The notes beneath the pieces were generated by a model, which saw nothing but the letters and a program-made list of their open reading frames with translations, was not told where the DNA came from and did no database searches. A program made the translations under genes and the position numbers. This document shows positions 8,677 through 18,056 of a stretch of DNA of 64,000 bases, piece after piece. The DNA is taken from positions 148,652-212,651 of the forward strand of contig NZ_LMMM01000003.1 of NCBI RefSeq assembly GCF_001422245.1, written 5' to 3'. The stretch comes from Rhizobium sp. Leaf262. GTDB taxonomy: Bacteria > Pseudomonadota > Alphaproteobacteria > Rhizobiales > Rhizobiaceae. Within the stretch, counting starts at the first letter, position 1. Each line of letters begins with the position of its first letter.

Positions 8677-8998
8677 TTGATAGGTCTCTTTCTGATCTGT
8701 TTTTCTTTTTACGCCGCTCGTTTCCGGTGCCAACCGGATCGATTGTATTGCGGCGCTTTGCCTCAGATTCCCGCATAACTACCATATGTCAACTCGTAAC
8801 TTCACGGTGGCTTCAACCGGGCATTCAATTCCGCGAGACTGTTTCACGACTGGTTAATGGAAATCCCTCCGCAAAGCGGGAGAAGGATAGGAAATTGCAA
8901 CTTCTTTTGTCCTATCCTGTTGTTGACATTGTACTTTTAAAAGCCATTCTCCTGCGCTTTCGCGAAGCAGGCCAATCAACCGGAAAAAGGGGCGCCAC
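8677..8998. other. Divergent intergenic gap between the oxidoreductase and mgtE
   Basis: These 322 bases hold no convincing gene. A TTGACA at 8923-8928 is a possible -35 element for mgtE, but no good -10 lies 16-18 bases further. No magnesium riboswitch (ykoK or mgtA type) fold was recognised upstream of mgtE by eye. Confidence 0.5.
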
Positions 8999-10426
8999 TT
9001 GACGCAAGCCGACGACCATAATCCCGCGCCGGAAGATGCCAAAAGGCCCGAGATCATGGCGGATATATATTCCGAAGATGGCTCGATCCGGTCTGATTTT
9101 CTGGCGATGGTCGGCGCTGCGATTGCGGATCGCGACGTGCTGTTCCTGCGACAGAATGTAGCCCGGCTGCACGAATCGGAACTGGGTGACCTGCTCGAAT
9201 CCATTCTGCCGGAACAGCGCCACGCCATGGTGCGGCTGCTGGGCTCCGACTTCGACATGACAGCGCTGACCGAGGTGGATGAAGCCATCCGCCTCGATAT
9301 CGTGGAGCAGATGCCGAACGACCAGATCGCCGCCGGTATCGGCGAGATGGATTCGGACGACGCCGTCTACATTCTCGAAGACCTCGACCGCGAAGACCGC
9401 GAAGACATTCTGGCGCAAATGCCATTTACCGAGCGTGTCAGGTTGCTGCGCGCGCTGGATTATCCGGAAAGCTCCGCCGGTCGTCGTATGCAGACGGAGT
9501 TCGTGGCCGTGCCGCCCTTCTGGACCGTTGGTCAGACCATCGACTACATGCGCGAAGAAGAAGAGTTGCCGGAATCCTTCTCGCAAATCTTCGTTGTTGA
9601 CCCGACATTCAAACTGGTCGGCGCTCTTGATCTCGACCGGCTGCTGCGCTCCAAGCGGCAAGTGAAGGTCGAATCGATCATGCACGAAACCAACCATCCC
9701 ATTGCAGCGGAGATGGATCAGGAAGAGGCCGCGCAGCTCTTCGAGCAATATGACTTGCTTTCCGCCGCCGTAGTCGATGACAATGGTCGCCTTGTCGGCG
9801 TGCTGACCATCGATGACGTAGTGGACGTCATTCAGGAAGAGGCCGAAGAAGACTTGCTGCGCCTTGGTGGTGTGGGTGACGAAGAGCTGTCCGACTCCAT
9901 TGCCGTGACCTCACGCTCCCGCGTGCCATGGCTGGCTGTCAATCTCATCACGGCCTTCATGGCGGCCTCCGTCATCGGGCTTTTCGATGCGACCATCGAG
10001 CAGATTGTGGCGCTCGCTGTTCTGATGCCGATTGTTGCAGGCATGGGCGGCAATGCTGGCTCACAGACCATGACGGTTTCGGTACGCGCGCTTGCGACCA
10101 GAAACCTCGATATTCACAATGCCGCCCGCATCATCCGGCGTGAGGCGGGCGTCGGCTTGCTGAACGGTGCGCTGTTTGGCTGCGCCATCGGTGTGATTGC
10201 CGGGCTTTGGTTCAACGATGTCAATCTCGGCGGCATCATCGCCACCGCCATGTTGATCAACATGTTTGCAGCAGCCATCGCCGGCATCATCATTCCACTG
10301 CTGCTGGATAAGTTCGGGGCGGACCCAGCCGTATCATCGGCGGTCTTCGTCACCGCTGTTACCGACATCGTCGGCTTCTTTTCGTTTCTAGGTTTGGCAA
10401 CATGGTGGTTCGGAGTAGCAATCTAA
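8999..10426 (+). CDS. mgtE: Magnesium transporter MgtE
   Basis: A 475-residue Mg2+ channel/transporter of the inner membrane. Order of parts: cytoplasmic MgtE N domain (about residues 30-140, acidic and helical), a pair of CBS domains (about 140-265, with DDNGRLVGVLTIDDVVDVI in the second), a linker helix, and five membrane segments (about 290-475). The pore motif region PIVAGMGGNAGSQTMTV is present near residue 345. In the family, the N and CBS domains sense cytosolic Mg2+ and close the pore. The likely start is TTG at 8999 after GGAAAAAGGGG. Length is normal. Confidence 0.93.
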   Translation: MTQADDHNPAPEDAKRPEIMADIYSEDGSIRSDFLAMVGAAIADRDVLFLRQNVARLHESELGDLLESILPEQRHAMVRLLGSDFDMTALTEVDEAIRLDIVEQMPNDQIAAGIGEMDSDDAVYILEDLDREDREDILAQMPFTERVRLLRALDYPESSAGRRMQTEFVAVPPFWTVGQTIDYMREEEELPESFSQIFVVDPTFKLVGALDLDRLLRSKRQVKVESIMHETNHPIAAEMDQEEAAQLFEQYDLLSAAVVDDNGRLVGVLTIDDVVDVIQEEAEEDLLRLGGVGDEELSDSIAVTSRSRVPWLAVNLITAFMAASVIGLFDATIEQIVALAVLMPIVAGMGGNAGSQTMTVSVRALATRNLDIHNAARIIRREAGVGLLNGALFGCAIGVIAGLWFNDVNLGGIIATAMLINMFAAAIAGIIIPLLLDKFGADPAVSSAVFVTAVTDIVGFFSFLGLATWWFGVAI

Positions 10427-10591
10427 TTGGCTCAAAATTGACTTTTACGTGAAGGTCAATCATATTGATTTGCTAAAAGATAAGATTGCGAAGCGCTGGA
10501 CGCCTCATCATTCTATCTCGTTGTTTGAGCAGCGGATATTCCGGGAACAGTCTTAAATTTCCGGATCGATGCTCCAGAATCGGATGAAGCC

Positions 10592-10978
10592 TTGAACAAG
10601 TATTATAGCATTACGGAACTGACACGTGAATTCGGGGTCTCCACCCGAACCCTTCGCTTTTACGAGGATGAGGGTCTGATCCATCCTGAGCGGCGTGGCC
10701 GGACGCGGTTGTTCCGCATGGCGGATCGCAGGTTGATTCAGGAGATTTTGCGCGGTCGCCGGATCGGCTTCACCATCGCTGAAATCCGCGAAATCATTCA
10801 GGTCTACAAGGAGCCGCCGGGCGAATCCGGTCAGCTCGTTCTCCTGATGAAGAAGGTGGACGAGAAGCGCGCAGAGTTGCGTCAGAAGCGCAAGGACATC
10901 GAGGAAACGCTGGCCGAGCTCGACAATGTAGAGGAAGCCTGCCTCACACGCCTGGCCGAAATCGGCGTCGGCACCTGA
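10592..10978 (+). CDS. MerR-family transcriptional regulator
   Basis: This 128-residue protein starts with a MerR winged helix-turn-helix (YYSITELTREFGVSTRTLRFYEDEGLIHPERRGRTRLF, about residues 4-42). It continues with the second helix pair and ends in a dimerisation coiled coil (KKVDEKRAELRQKRKDIEETLAEL). No metal-binding cysteine cluster of the CueR/ZntR kind is present; the lone C-terminal Cys (EEACLTRL) is not such a site. It thus resembles the non-metal MerR group that includes catabolic regulators such as LiuR. TTG at 10592 is the apparent start. It stands alone, converging with the acetyltransferase-like gene, so its target is not evident. Confidence 0.85.
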   Translation: MNKYYSITELTREFGVSTRTLRFYEDEGLIHPERRGRTRLFRMADRRLIQEILRGRRIGFTIAEIREIIQVYKEPPGESGQLVLLMKKVDEKRAELRQKRKDIEETLAELDNVEEACLTRLAEIGVGT

Positions 10979-10985
10979 ACAAGGT

Positions 10986-11954
10986 TTACTGAAGCTCGCC
11001 GGAGCACTGGGTGGCGATGTCACCCAATTTGGACTGCTGGTCGGGCTCCAGACGGTTCGAGACCATCGGATCGAACAGGTTTTTAGCCTGAAGCCTCTCC
11101 AGCGTGCATCCGCAGAACCTCTGACAGAGCTCCACACCGTTCTGCTGCTGAACGCAGCTTGCTTCACAGCTATTTTTATAGGCCTCGACCTGATCGACCG
11201 GCGCTGGCGGTGCGATGATCGATGCCAGATAGACGACGCCAATCAAGACAGGCTGATGCACGAGATAGAATAGGAGGCTGTGGCGGCCGAAAAGCGCAAG
11301 TACATTGCGTTTGCCGCTCGGCTTTCTGAGCCTGTCGAGCCATCCAAGCGGCGTTACAAATTGCGAGATTGTTAAGCCCAGCAGAAATGGCGCCAGAAAA
11401 GGCAGCACGGGAACGTAATCGTTCGAGCGCGGCGGCGCGGTCGACAGGCCGATCCATGAAAGCCAAATAGGATTGAAGCTGTCTGAACTGAGATAGCGAG
11501 GCGCCACAAGTGCAAGGCCCGCAGCCAGCAGAGTGACGAAGAAAGGCAGTCGCAGAAACAGCAGGCCGATCAGACTGGCTGCCGCGATGTTGTGAAGGAT
11601 GCCAAAAAATATCCATCCATCCGGCACCGCGAAATAGGTGGCGACGGAAATCAGCAGTGCTGCACCGGCAACCATCGCAAAGCGCTTGCCGAAGGACGGC
11701 CAGTGTATGCCGCGACGGTGCGCAAGATAAAGGCTGAAACCAGCGAGAAAAAGAAAGGAACTCGCTATGGCGCGGGCATAAATACGCCACCAGCCTTGCG
11801 TTGCCGTGCCGGGATCGAGATAACCGAACATCTCGAGATCCCAAGTGAAGTGATAGCTCGCCATGGCGATGAGAGCGATGCCACGCAGCGTGTCCAGCGC
11901 ACCGATACGGCCTTTCGCTTTGACTTCTGTCGCCATTGCCGGAACGTCACTCAT
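10986..11954 (-). CDS. DUF1624 / heparan-alpha-glucosaminide N-acetyltransferase-like membrane protein
   Basis: A polytopic membrane protein of 322 residues with about eight hydrophobic segments. The N-terminal block RIGALDTLRGIALIAMASYHFTWDLE and the internal HQPVLIGVVYL are typical of the DUF1624/acyltransferase-3-like group related to lysosomal HGSNAT. Such proteins are thought to acetylate sugars across membranes; the substrate here is unknown. The C-terminus is unusual in being soluble and cysteine-rich (SCEASCVQQQNGVELCQRFCGCTLERL), suggesting disulfides outside the cytoplasm. The start ATG at 11954 is preferred over 11972 because AAAGGACGG precedes it. Confidence 0.8.
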   Translation of the reverse strand: MSDVPAMATEVKAKGRIGALDTLRGIALIAMASYHFTWDLEMFGYLDPGTATQGWWRIYARAIASSFLFLAGFSLYLAHRRGIHWPSFGKRFAMVAGAALLISVATYFAVPDGWIFFGILHNIAAASLIGLLFLRLPFFVTLLAAGLALVAPRYLSSDSFNPIWLSWIGLSTAPPRSNDYVPVLPFLAPFLLGLTISQFVTPLGWLDRLRKPSGKRNVLALFGRHSLLFYLVHQPVLIGVVYLASIIAPPAPVDQVEAYKNSCEASCVQQQNGVELCQRFCGCTLERLQAKNLFDPMVSNRLEPDQQSKLGDIATQCSGELQ

Positions 11955-12018
11955 AATTTCCGTCCTTTGCAACGGTTACAGACTGTTGGCAGCGCTTCGC
12001 CTGTGAAGTGAGGCGATT

Positions 12019-12714
12019 TCATGGCTTGGGCAGATCGTCCATGATCGCCCGGCGCGCTTCCGAAAAAAACTGGCGGCGAAGCAGCGCCACCATGATGATG
12101 GTGGTCGATGCCATGAACACGTATGGGCTGATGAACCAGCCGAGATAGCCGATGGAGAAGAAGATGGTTCTCAGGCCGTCATTGAAATTTTTGGCGGCGA
12201 TGATGTTCATACGGATGACCGTTTCCGCCGCATGTTCGGCTGCCTGTCTGTTTTCGTTCGTCTGGTGCATCATCGGCATGCCGCCAAACAGGATGGTGCA
12301 ATAGTTGAACAGGCGGTAGGACCAGCCAAATTTGAAGAAGGCGTATCCGAACAGGCAGGTCAGACCTATGACTTTCATTTCAAACGCCGTTCGACCGGCA
12401 TAATGAACGAGCGGCAGGTCGCGAAACACCGATTCCACCTGATCGGTCGCACCCAGCAAAGCAAAGCAGCCGCCGATGGCGAAGATCGACGTAGAGGCGA
12501 AAAAGGCTGTCCCATTTTGCAGGCCCGCCATGATCTGCGTATCGATCATCTTTAGATCACGGGTGAGGGAATTGTGTATCCACTGGCGGCGACGTTCCGC
12601 CATGGCCTGGTTGAGACTGGTGCGGGCAAACAGCGTTTTCGAAGTCGTGATGTGCGTATAGGACGACCAAACAATCATGAACACGATCAGCGCTATATAA
12701 TCGATGGTCGTCAT
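12019..12714 (-). CDS. DUF599 family membrane protein
   Basis: The 231-residue protein has four likely membrane segments: residues about 5-22, 68-90, 110-135 and 185-210. It carries the YDALxxxxF-like N-terminus typical of DUF599 (DYIALIVFMIVWSSYTHI). RRQWIHNSLTRDLKMIDTQIMAGLQNGTAFFASTSI matches the conserved RRxWM...R..R..D....GL..G.xFFASTSI block of the family. Function is unknown. It stands alone on the minus strand and faces a 510-bp gap that may contain a structured RNA. Confidence 0.85.
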   Translation of the reverse strand: MTTIDYIALIVFMIVWSSYTHITTSKTLFARTSLNQAMAERRRQWIHNSLTRDLKMIDTQIMAGLQNGTAFFASTSIFAIGGCFALLGATDQVESVFRDLPLVHYAGRTAFEMKVIGLTCLFGYAFFKFGWSYRLFNYCTILFGGMPMMHQTNENRQAAEHAAETVIRMNIIAAKNFNDGLRTIFFSIGYLGWFISPYVFMASTTIIMVALLRRQFFSEARRAIMDDLPKP

Positions 12715-12800
12715 GGTGCGCGTCTACCTTCTGGCTGTCCGAATCTCCCGCGCAATATTGATGCGATTTGGGTGCATGGCAATCTGGCTAAAATCTCATC

Positions 12801-12956
12801 CCTTTGTTCTTTTCCTGCTGATGCTAACTATCCGGTAACAAAATACCGCTACTGGTGTTCCTGCACGCCGGATTTGTTTTGCGTACCGGCGGTGTTCTTT
12901 CTGTTGTTTGCAGAAATTCAAAGCCGCGTTTGCACGAAGCTGCAGCGCGGTTTTTG
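12801..12956 (+). ncRNA. Candidate structured small RNA ending in an intrinsic terminator
   Basis: In the non-coding gap before cobU, four hairpins follow one another on the plus strand: CGGTA/TACCG (12833-12848), CGCCGG/CCGGCG (12866-12891), TTTCTG/CAGAAA (12898-12916), and a strong GC-rich stem AAGCCGCG...CGCGGTTT (12921-12953) running into TTTTT. No open reading frame with a ribosome site precedes the terminator. TAAAAT at 12789-12794 could be a -10 box, so the 5' end is a guess. No known RNA family was recognised. Confidence 0.4.
12921..12955 (+). terminator. Strong intrinsic terminator with no upstream protein gene
   Basis: AGCCGCG (12922-12928) pairs with CGCGGTT (12946-12952), one pair being a G-T wobble. 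The stem is extended inward by GCA/TGC after a small bulge, with a 6-base loop, and the stem leads straight into five T. The gene to the left is on the opposite strand, so this terminator must serve a plus-strand transcript that starts in the gap. Confidence 0.6.
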
Positions 12957-12967
12957 CTTTGTGCCGT

Positions 12968-12996
12968 TTGACAATGACAGCAACCAGTCCTACCTT
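12968..12996 (+). promoter_or_regulatory. Possible sigma-70 promoter upstream of cobU
   Basis: TTGACA at 12968-12973 is followed after exactly 17 bases by TACCTT (12991-12996). It lies about 230 bases upstream of the cobU start. The -10 match is poor. No cobalamin riboswitch was recognised between here and cobU. Confidence 0.3.
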
Positions 12997-13224
12997 CTGA
13001 TTACGATCCGGCGCTTTTGCATCGAACCTGTTTGCCGACATGTCTGCATGGTTCAGACGGGGAAACAGGCTTCGTTTCACTACCGCGACAGCATGGCATG
13101 ATTTACCGGGAGAACGCCTCCATATCTACGAATCGTTCTCTTTTCATGTCGGTGGCTTCAAGGCTTGCGATACACATCGCACTGGCAGCCGGATCGTCTC
13201 TCTCACCATCACATGGCATTCCTC

Positions 13225-13749
13225 ATGACTGACGCATCCCGCGCTGTGCTTGTGCTGGGCGGGGCGCGCTCCGGCAAGTCGGCCTTTGCCGAAAATCTGG
13301 TTCTCTCGGGCGAGGGGACCGCGCATTACATCGCCACCGGTCGTGCTTGGGACGATGAGATGCAGGATCGCATTTCCCATCACCGCGAGCGTCGCGGCGA
13401 CGGGTGGACGACACATGAAGAGCCACTTGCGCTGACGGATGTGTTGCAGCGGCTGGACCAGCCGGACAACGTCATTTTGGTCGATTGCCTGACGCTTTGG
13501 GTGACGAACCTGATGATGGAGGAGGGGCGTGATGTTGAGTCGGCCTTTTCTGCTTTGGTTGCGCATGTTGGGATTGCGCGGGCACGGATTGTTTTCGTGT
13601 CCAATGAGGTTGGGTTGGGGATCGTGCCGGAGAACCGGATGGCGCGTGAGTTTCGCGACCACGCCGGGCGGCTGCATCAGCAGATCGCGGCTGTGGCGCG
13701 CGAGGTTTATTTCGTGGCGGCGGGGTTGCCGTTGCGGATGAAGGGGTAG
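13225..13749 (+). CDS. cobU: Bifunctional adenosylcobinamide kinase / adenosylcobinamide-phosphate guanylyltransferase
   Basis: This 174-residue protein (CobU; CobP in the aerobic pathway naming) phosphorylates adenosylcobinamide and then attaches GMP, activating it for joining to the lower ligand of vitamin B12. The P-loop GGARSGKS is at residues 12-19 directly after the start. [22 protein letters not shown] holds the characteristic HHRxRR catalytic histidine block, and DCLTLWVTN and [19 protein letters not shown] are conserved family motifs. The start was set at ATG 13225 by analogy with family length; ATG 13213 is possible. It stands apart from other cobalamin genes in this window. Confidence 0.92.
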   Translation: MTDASRAVLVLGGARSGKSAFAENLVLSGEGTAHYIATGRAWDDEMQDRISHHRERRGDGWTTHEEPLALTDVLQRLDQPDNVILVDCLTLWVTNLMMEEGRDVESAFSALVAHVGIARARIVFVSNEVGLGIVPENRMAREFRDHAGRLHQQIAAVAREVYFVAAGLPLRMKG

Positions 13750-13827
13750 TTGATATGTTGGCGGGTGTGGCTCACCCCCCTATAATGTAGCGCTCTGGCG
13801 CCCGATTGCCGCCCCTCCCACCCCAAC

Positions 13828-13841
13828 TTGATCCAAATCAA
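13828..13841. promoter_or_regulatory. FNR/FixK-type anaerobox upstream of fixN
   Basis: TTGATCCAAATCAA is a perfect TTGAT-N4-ATCAA site, the binding sequence of FixK/FnrN regulators in rhizobia. It is centred 122 bases before the fixN start. With the usual -41.5 placement, transcription would begin near 13876. This is the expected oxygen-responsive control of cbb3 oxidase genes. Confidence 0.88.
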
Positions 13842-13956
13842 GGCCAGCTATCCATCCCGGTGGCAAAGCAGCAGACGACGCGAAAGCACGTTTGCCGCCT
13901 TATCAGTGGTTCGTCCCGCCGCGCCGTAACTGCGATGACGTTGGGGGAAACCAACA

Positions 13957-15579
13957 ATGAACTCTATGCTTGGAACTGCGATGGTGGCCGTGGGGGCCTT
14001 CCTCGCCTTGCTCGGGGCGGCTTTCGCTCACGACAATCTTTTCGCCGCCCATATGTGGGTGCTGTTTTTCGTGCTGCTGGTCGGCACCGCACTGATGTTG
14101 CGCCGCGTATCCTTCGCGCCCGTAAAGCCGGTGTCGAAAGAGCAGCGCGAATCCGAATATTTCGATGAGGTCATTCGCTATGGCGTGATTGCCACGGTGT
14201 TCTGGGGTGTCGTCGGTTTTCTGGTGGGCGTCATCGTTGCGCTGCAACTGGCCTTTCCCGATCTCAACATCGAGCCATGGTTCAATTTCGGTCGCGTTCG
14301 CCCGCTTCACACATCGGCCGTGATTTTCGCCTTTGGCGGGAATGCGCTGATTGCCACGTCTTTCTACGTCGTGCAGCGCACGTCACGCGCGCGGTTGTTC
14401 GGCGGCGATCTCGGCTGGTTCGTGTTCTGGGGCTACAACCTCTTCATCATCATGGCGGCAACCGGCTATCTGCTGGGCATCACCCAGGGCAAGGAATATG
14501 CGGAGCCGGAATGGTATGTCGATATCTGGCTCACCATCGTCTGGGTCGCCTATCTCGTTACCTTCCTCGGCACGATCTTCAAGCGCAAGGAACCGCATAT
14601 CTATGTGGCGAACTGGTTCTATCTCGGCTTCATCGTCACCATTGCCATGCTGCATATCGTCAACAATCTGGCGGTCCCGGTTTCGTTTCTTGGCGTGAAA
14701 AGCTACTCGGCTTTTTCCGGCGTGCAGGATGCGCTGACGCAGTGGTGGTATGGCCACAACGCTGTCGGCTTCTTCCTGACGGCGGGCTTCCTGGGCATGA
14801 TGTATTACTTCATCCCCAAGCAGGTGAACCGCCCGGTCTATTCCTACCGCCTGTCGATCATCCACTTCTGGGCGCTGATCTTCATGTATATCTGGGCCGG
14901 CCCGCACCATCTCCATTACACGGCACTGCCCGACTGGGCGCAGACGCTGGGCATGGTCTTCTCCATCATGCTGTGGATGCCTTCATGGGGTGGCATGATC
15001 AACGGTCTGATGACGTTGTCTGGCGCATGGGACAAGATCCGTACCGACCCGATCGTACGCATGATGATCATGGCGGTCGCCTTCTACGGCATGGCGACCT
15101 TCGAAGGTCCCATGATGTCGATCAAGGACGTCAATTCGCTCAGCCATTATACGGACTGGACCATCGGCCACGTGCACTCCGGCGCTCTCGGCTGGAACGG
15201 CATGATCACCTTCGGTGCGATCTATTACCTGACGCCGAAGCTCTGGGGTCGGGAACGGCTGTACAGCCTTCGGATGGTCAACTGGCACTTCTGGCTCGCA
15301 ACGCTCGGTATCGTCGTCTACGCCGCCGTCATGTGGGTGGCCGGTATTCAACAGGGTCTGATGTGGCGCGAATACGATGCGCAGGGCTTCCTGGTCTACT
15401 CGTTTGCCGAAACGGTCGCCGCACTCTTCCCATACTACGTGCTGCGTGCACTGGGCGGGGCGCTATTCCTCGGGGGTGCGCTGATCATGGCCTACAACGT
15501 CACCATGACAATTCTGGGCTACCAGCGCGACGAGGCGGGCTTCAAGACCGCAGCGCCCAAACTGCAGCCTGCGGAATAA
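13957..15579 (+). CDS. fixN: cbb3-type cytochrome c oxidase subunit I
   Basis: FixN/CcoN, 540 residues, is the catalytic membrane subunit that reduces O2 at a heme b3-CuB centre and pumps protons, giving the high oxygen affinity needed in microaerobic conditions. About twelve to fourteen membrane helices are apparent. Histidine-containing blocks typical of the family are present: [56 protein letters not shown], and the [16 protein letters not shown] segment with two heme-ligand histidines. GGGGGAAA precedes the ATG. It heads fixNOQP; fixO begins 12 bases after its stop. Confidence 0.97.
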   Translation: MNSMLGTAMVAVGAFLALLGAAFAHDNLFAAHMWVLFFVLLVGTALMLRRVSFAPVKPVSKEQRESEYFDEVIRYGVIATVFWGVVGFLVGVIVALQLAFPDLNIEPWFNFGRVRPLHTSAVIFAFGGNALIATSFYVVQRTSRARLFGGDLGWFVFWGYNLFIIMAATGYLLGITQGKEYAEPEWYVDIWLTIVWVAYLVTFLGTIFKRKEPHIYVANWFYLGFIVTIAMLHIVNNLAVPVSFLGVKSYSAFSGVQDALTQWWYGHNAVGFFLTAGFLGMMYYFIPKQVNRPVYSYRLSIIHFWALIFMYIWAGPHHLHYTALPDWAQTLGMVFSIMLWMPSWGGMINGLMTLSGAWDKIRTDPIVRMMIMAVAFYGMATFEGPMMSIKDVNSLSHYTDWTIGHVHSGALGWNGMITFGAIYYLTPKLWGRERLYSLRMVNWHFWLATLGIVVYAAVMWVAGIQQGLMWREYDAQGFLVYSFAETVAALFPYYVLRALGGALFLGGALIMAYNVTMTILGYQRDEAGFKTAAPKLQPAE

Positions 15580-15591
15580 GGAGTTTCAACG

Positions 15592-16323
15592 ATGTCTATT
15601 CTCGACAAACACGGCGTCATCGAACGAAACGCGACCTTGCTGCTGGTCGGCTCTCTGGCCGTGGTCTCCATCGGCGGGATCGTTGAAATCGCGCCGCTCT
15701 TCTATCTCGAAAACACCATCGAGAAGGTGGAAGGCATGCGGCCCTATTCGCCGCTGGAGCTGGCAGGCCGCAATATCTACATCCGCGAAGGCTGTTATGT
15801 CTGCCACAGCCAGATGATCCGCCCGTTCCGCGATGAGGTGGAGCGTTACGGCCATTACAGTCTGGCGGCGGAAAGCATGTATGACCATCCTTTTCAGTGG
15901 GGCTCCAAGCGCACAGGGCCCGACCTTGCGCGCGTCGGTGGTCGCTACTCCAACGAATGGCACGTCCAGCATCTGGTCGAGCCTCGGGCCGTGGTGCCCG
16001 AGTCGGTCATGCCGAGCTATTCCTTCCTGAAATCGACACCGCTGCAGATCCCCGATGCTGCGATGGAGTTGAAGGCCAACCGTGCCGTCGGCGTTCCCTA
16101 TAGTGACGAGATGATCGAAAACGCGGCAGCCGACCTGAAGGCGCAGGCCGACCCCAACGCCGATACCACGGCGCTGGAGGCACGCTACCCGAAGGCCAAG
16201 ATCGGCGATTTCGATGGTGACCCGACCAAGGTCACCGAAATGGATGCGCTGGTTGCCTATCTGCAAATGCTCGGCACGTTGGTCGATTTCTCGACCTATG
16301 ACGATGCCGCCGGTTATCGCTGA
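15592..16323 (+). CDS. fixO: cbb3-type cytochrome c oxidase subunit II (mono-heme cytochrome c)
   Basis: FixO/CcoO, 243 residues, has one N-terminal membrane anchor (about residues 15-38) and a periplasmic cytochrome c domain. The heme-binding motif CYVCH is at residues 68-72, and the conserved [18 protein letters not shown] follows. A downstream Met in [10 protein letters not shown] is the probable axial ligand. It passes electrons from FixP toward the FixN active site. Length and order in the operon are typical. Confidence 0.97.
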   Translation: MSILDKHGVIERNATLLLVGSLAVVSIGGIVEIAPLFYLENTIEKVEGMRPYSPLELAGRNIYIREGCYVCHSQMIRPFRDEVERYGHYSLAAESMYDHPFQWGSKRTGPDLARVGGRYSNEWHVQHLVEPRAVVPESVMPSYSFLKSTPLQIPDAAMELKANRAVGVPYSDEMIENAAADLKAQADPNADTTALEARYPKAKIGDFDGDPTKVTEMDALVAYLQMLGTLVDFSTYDDAAGYR

Positions 16324-16334
16324 GGAGACGCATC

Positions 16335-16487
16335 ATGGAAACCTACACGGCCATGCGCCACTTCGCCGATAGCTGGGGCCTGCTTGTCATGACCCTGTTT
16401 TTCGCAGGCACCATCATTTTCACATTGCGCCCCGGCTCCAAGAAATCCGCTGACGATGCCGCCAGCATTCCGCTTAGGGAGGACTGA
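16335..16487 (+). CDS. fixQ: cbb3-type cytochrome c oxidase subunit IV
   Basis: A 50-residue single-span membrane protein (METYTAMRHFADSWGLLVMTLF..., hydrophobic stretch about residues 13-31, then a charged tail ending SIPLRED). FixQ/CcoQ has no cofactor and stabilises the association of FixP with the core oxidase. It starts 11 bases after fixO, with GAGGAGACG as ribosome site, and its stop lies 2 bases before fixP. Confidence 0.93.
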   Translation: METYTAMRHFADSWGLLVMTLFFAGTIIFTLRPGSKKSADDAASIPLRED

Positions 16488-16489
16488 TC

Positions 16490-17353
16490 ATGTCCGATAA
16501 ACACATTGACGATCTCAGCGGCGTAGAAACCACCGGTCATGAATGGGACGGCATCCGCGAATTGAACAACCCCATGCCGCGCTGGTGGGTATGGACCTTT
16601 TACGTCACCATCCTCTGGGCCATCGGCTACACGATTGCCTTTCCGGCATGGCCGCTGATCTCTAGCAGCACGCAAGGCCTCCTTGGCTGGCACAGCCGCG
16701 CAGATTTCGTGGCCGAGGTGACAGATGCCAAGGCGGCACAGAACGTCTACCTTGAGAAGATCGCCTCGTCTTCGCTGGAGGATATTCAGAAGGATGGCGA
16801 GTTGATGCAGTTTGCCGTCGCAGGCGGTGCCGCCGCCTTCAAGATCAACTGCATTCAGTGCCACGGCTCGGGCGCAGAAGGCGGCAATGGGTATCCCAAC
16901 CTCAACGATGACGACTGGCTGTGGGGCGGAACCGTCAACGACATCCACACGACGATTACGCATGGTATTCGTTTTGCCGAGGATGCCGACACGCGCATCT
17001 CGGAAATGCCAGCCTTCGCGGAAATGCTCAAAGCTGACGAAATCCGCGAGGTCGCAGCCTATGTCGTCAGCCTGACGGGTACGCCACGTGATGTGTCCAT
17101 GGTCCAGCCGGGCGCACAGATTTTCGCCGACAACTGTGCGTCTTGCCACGGTGAAGACGCCAAGGGCAACCGCGACATGGGCGCACCCAACCTTGCCGAT
17201 GCCATCTGGCTGAAGGCGCACGGCGAAGATGGCATCATCGCACAGATACGCGCACCCAAACACGGTTTGATGCCCGCATGGGGAGAGCGCCTTGGCGATA
17301 CGACGGTCAAGCAGCTGACGCTGTTTGTGCATTCTCTGGGTGGTGGGGAATAA
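16490..17353 (+). CDS. fixP: cbb3-type cytochrome c oxidase subunit III (di-heme cytochrome c)
   Basis: FixP/CcoP, 287 residues, has a single N-terminal membrane anchor (about 33-55) and two periplasmic cytochrome c domains. The heme motifs are CIQCH at residues 121-125 and CASCH at 216-220. It is the electron entry point of the oxidase. The ribosome site GGGAGGA overlaps the end of fixQ. Length is normal and the operon ends here; a palindromic repeat rather than a plain terminator follows. Confidence 0.97.
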   Translation: MSDKHIDDLSGVETTGHEWDGIRELNNPMPRWWVWTFYVTILWAIGYTIAFPAWPLISSSTQGLLGWHSRADFVAEVTDAKAAQNVYLEKIASSSLEDIQKDGELMQFAVAGGAAAFKINCIQCHGSGAEGGNGYPNLNDDDWLWGGTVNDIHTTITHGIRFAEDADTRISEMPAFAEMLKADEIREVAAYVVSLTGTPRDVSMVQPGAQIFADNCASCHGEDAKGNRDMGAPNLADAIWLKAHGEDGIIAQIRAPKHGLMPAWGERLGDTTVKQLTLFVHSLGGGE

Positions 17354-17376
17354 GGGGCGGTATCGCTCCATGCCCC

Positions 17377-17488
17377 ATCATCCCGCACTAGATGCGGGAT
17401 CCAGCGTGATCAAGTCTTTGATCAAAAAAGAAATCTTCGCGCCGCAGACGCGGCGCGGCTGGATTCCGGCTCAAGGCCGGAATGACGG
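17377..17488. repeat. Rhizobial-type palindromic intergenic mosaic repeat
   Basis: Four inverted repeats follow in series: CCCGCA...TGCGGG, TGATCAA...TTGATCA, CGCGCCGC...GCGGCGCG and TTCCGGC...GCCGGAA. The outer parts (CATCCCGCA...GGATCCAGC and GCTGGATTCCGG...ATGACGG) resemble the ends of RIME-like repeats scattered through rhizobial genomes. It lies between the converging fixP and START-like genes. Only one copy is in the window, so the repeat status is inferred from its structure. Confidence 0.55.
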
Positions 17489-17534
17489 AGAGGGAAAGCC
17501 CTGAGGGTGATAAAGGTGAGGTGTGGGTTCAGCC

Positions 17535-17936
17535 TCACGCGCCCTCCAAAATCGCCTTCAACGCTTTTAAGTCCGCAAGCACTGCCGCCGCATCGCGCTC
17601 AAACTGGGCATCTGTCATGCCAGACAGCTTTAACACCGTAAACGCCACCTCCGCCCCATCTCCATTGGGCGTGACCCGCAGCGCGTTATAAACCTCCATC
17701 CCATCCGGCAACGTCACGACGTGATCGATGACGCCGTAATCGTTCGGCTGGGCGAACTTCACGCGCACACCGCCCAGCGGCCCCGACGCAATCCACTCAT
17801 CGCCATCGTTCGTCAAACCACTGGCAAGGCCAGCAGCCCATTGCGGCATACGGGCCGGATCGGCTGCATAGGCGTAAACGTCTTTCCAGGGACGTTCGAT
17901 CGAGATGTGAACGATGTGCGATGTCATCGTGGTCAT
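17535..17936 (-). CDS. SRPBCC (START/polyketide cyclase-like) family protein
   Basis: A 133-residue single-domain protein with the helix-grip pattern of the SRPBCC family: an N-terminal HIVHISIERPWKDVYAYAADPARMPQWAAGL, beta strands through the middle, and a long C-terminal helix (FERDAAAVLADLKALKAILEGA). Such proteins bind hydrophobic ligands; none can be named here. GGAGG lies just before the ATG at 17936. Its promoter region is shared with fixG, with an FNR-type box centred 55 bases upstream of its start codon, so it is probably induced at low oxygen. The open frame continues far upstream, but that part is antisense to fixG. Confidence 0.82.
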   Translation of the reverse strand: MTTMTSHIVHISIERPWKDVYAYAADPARMPQWAAGLASGLTNDGDEWIASGPLGGVRVKFAQPNDYGVIDHVVTLPDGMEVYNALRVTPNGDGAEVAFTVLKLSGMTDAQFERDAAAVLADLKALKAILEGA

Positions 17937-17984
17937 TGTTGCCTCCTCGTCCTGCGCGGTTCGACTGCGCCACTTTGTCCTGAC

Positions 17985-17998
17985 TTGACCTAAGTCAA
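17985..17998. promoter_or_regulatory. FNR/FixK-type box in the fixG divergent promoter
   Basis: TTGACCTAAGTCAA fits the TTGAY-N4-RTCAA anaerobox. Its centre is 65 bases before the fixG ATG at 18057 and 55 bases before the START-like gene's ATG at 17936. A -41.5 placement would give start sites near 18033 and 17950, leaving short leaders on both sides, so it can serve both directions. Confidence 0.8.
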
Positions 17999-18056
17999 GG
18001 ATGGTTGCCCGGTGAAGTGCCAAAACGCAAGGGTGAGAAACCGGACACTTAGCCCC

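Noticed and set aside
13000..13224. Cobalamin riboswitch upstream of cobU
   Set aside because: I looked for the B12 box and the conserved GCCACTG-type core and found neither; only ordinary sequence and weak promoter-like hexamers are there.
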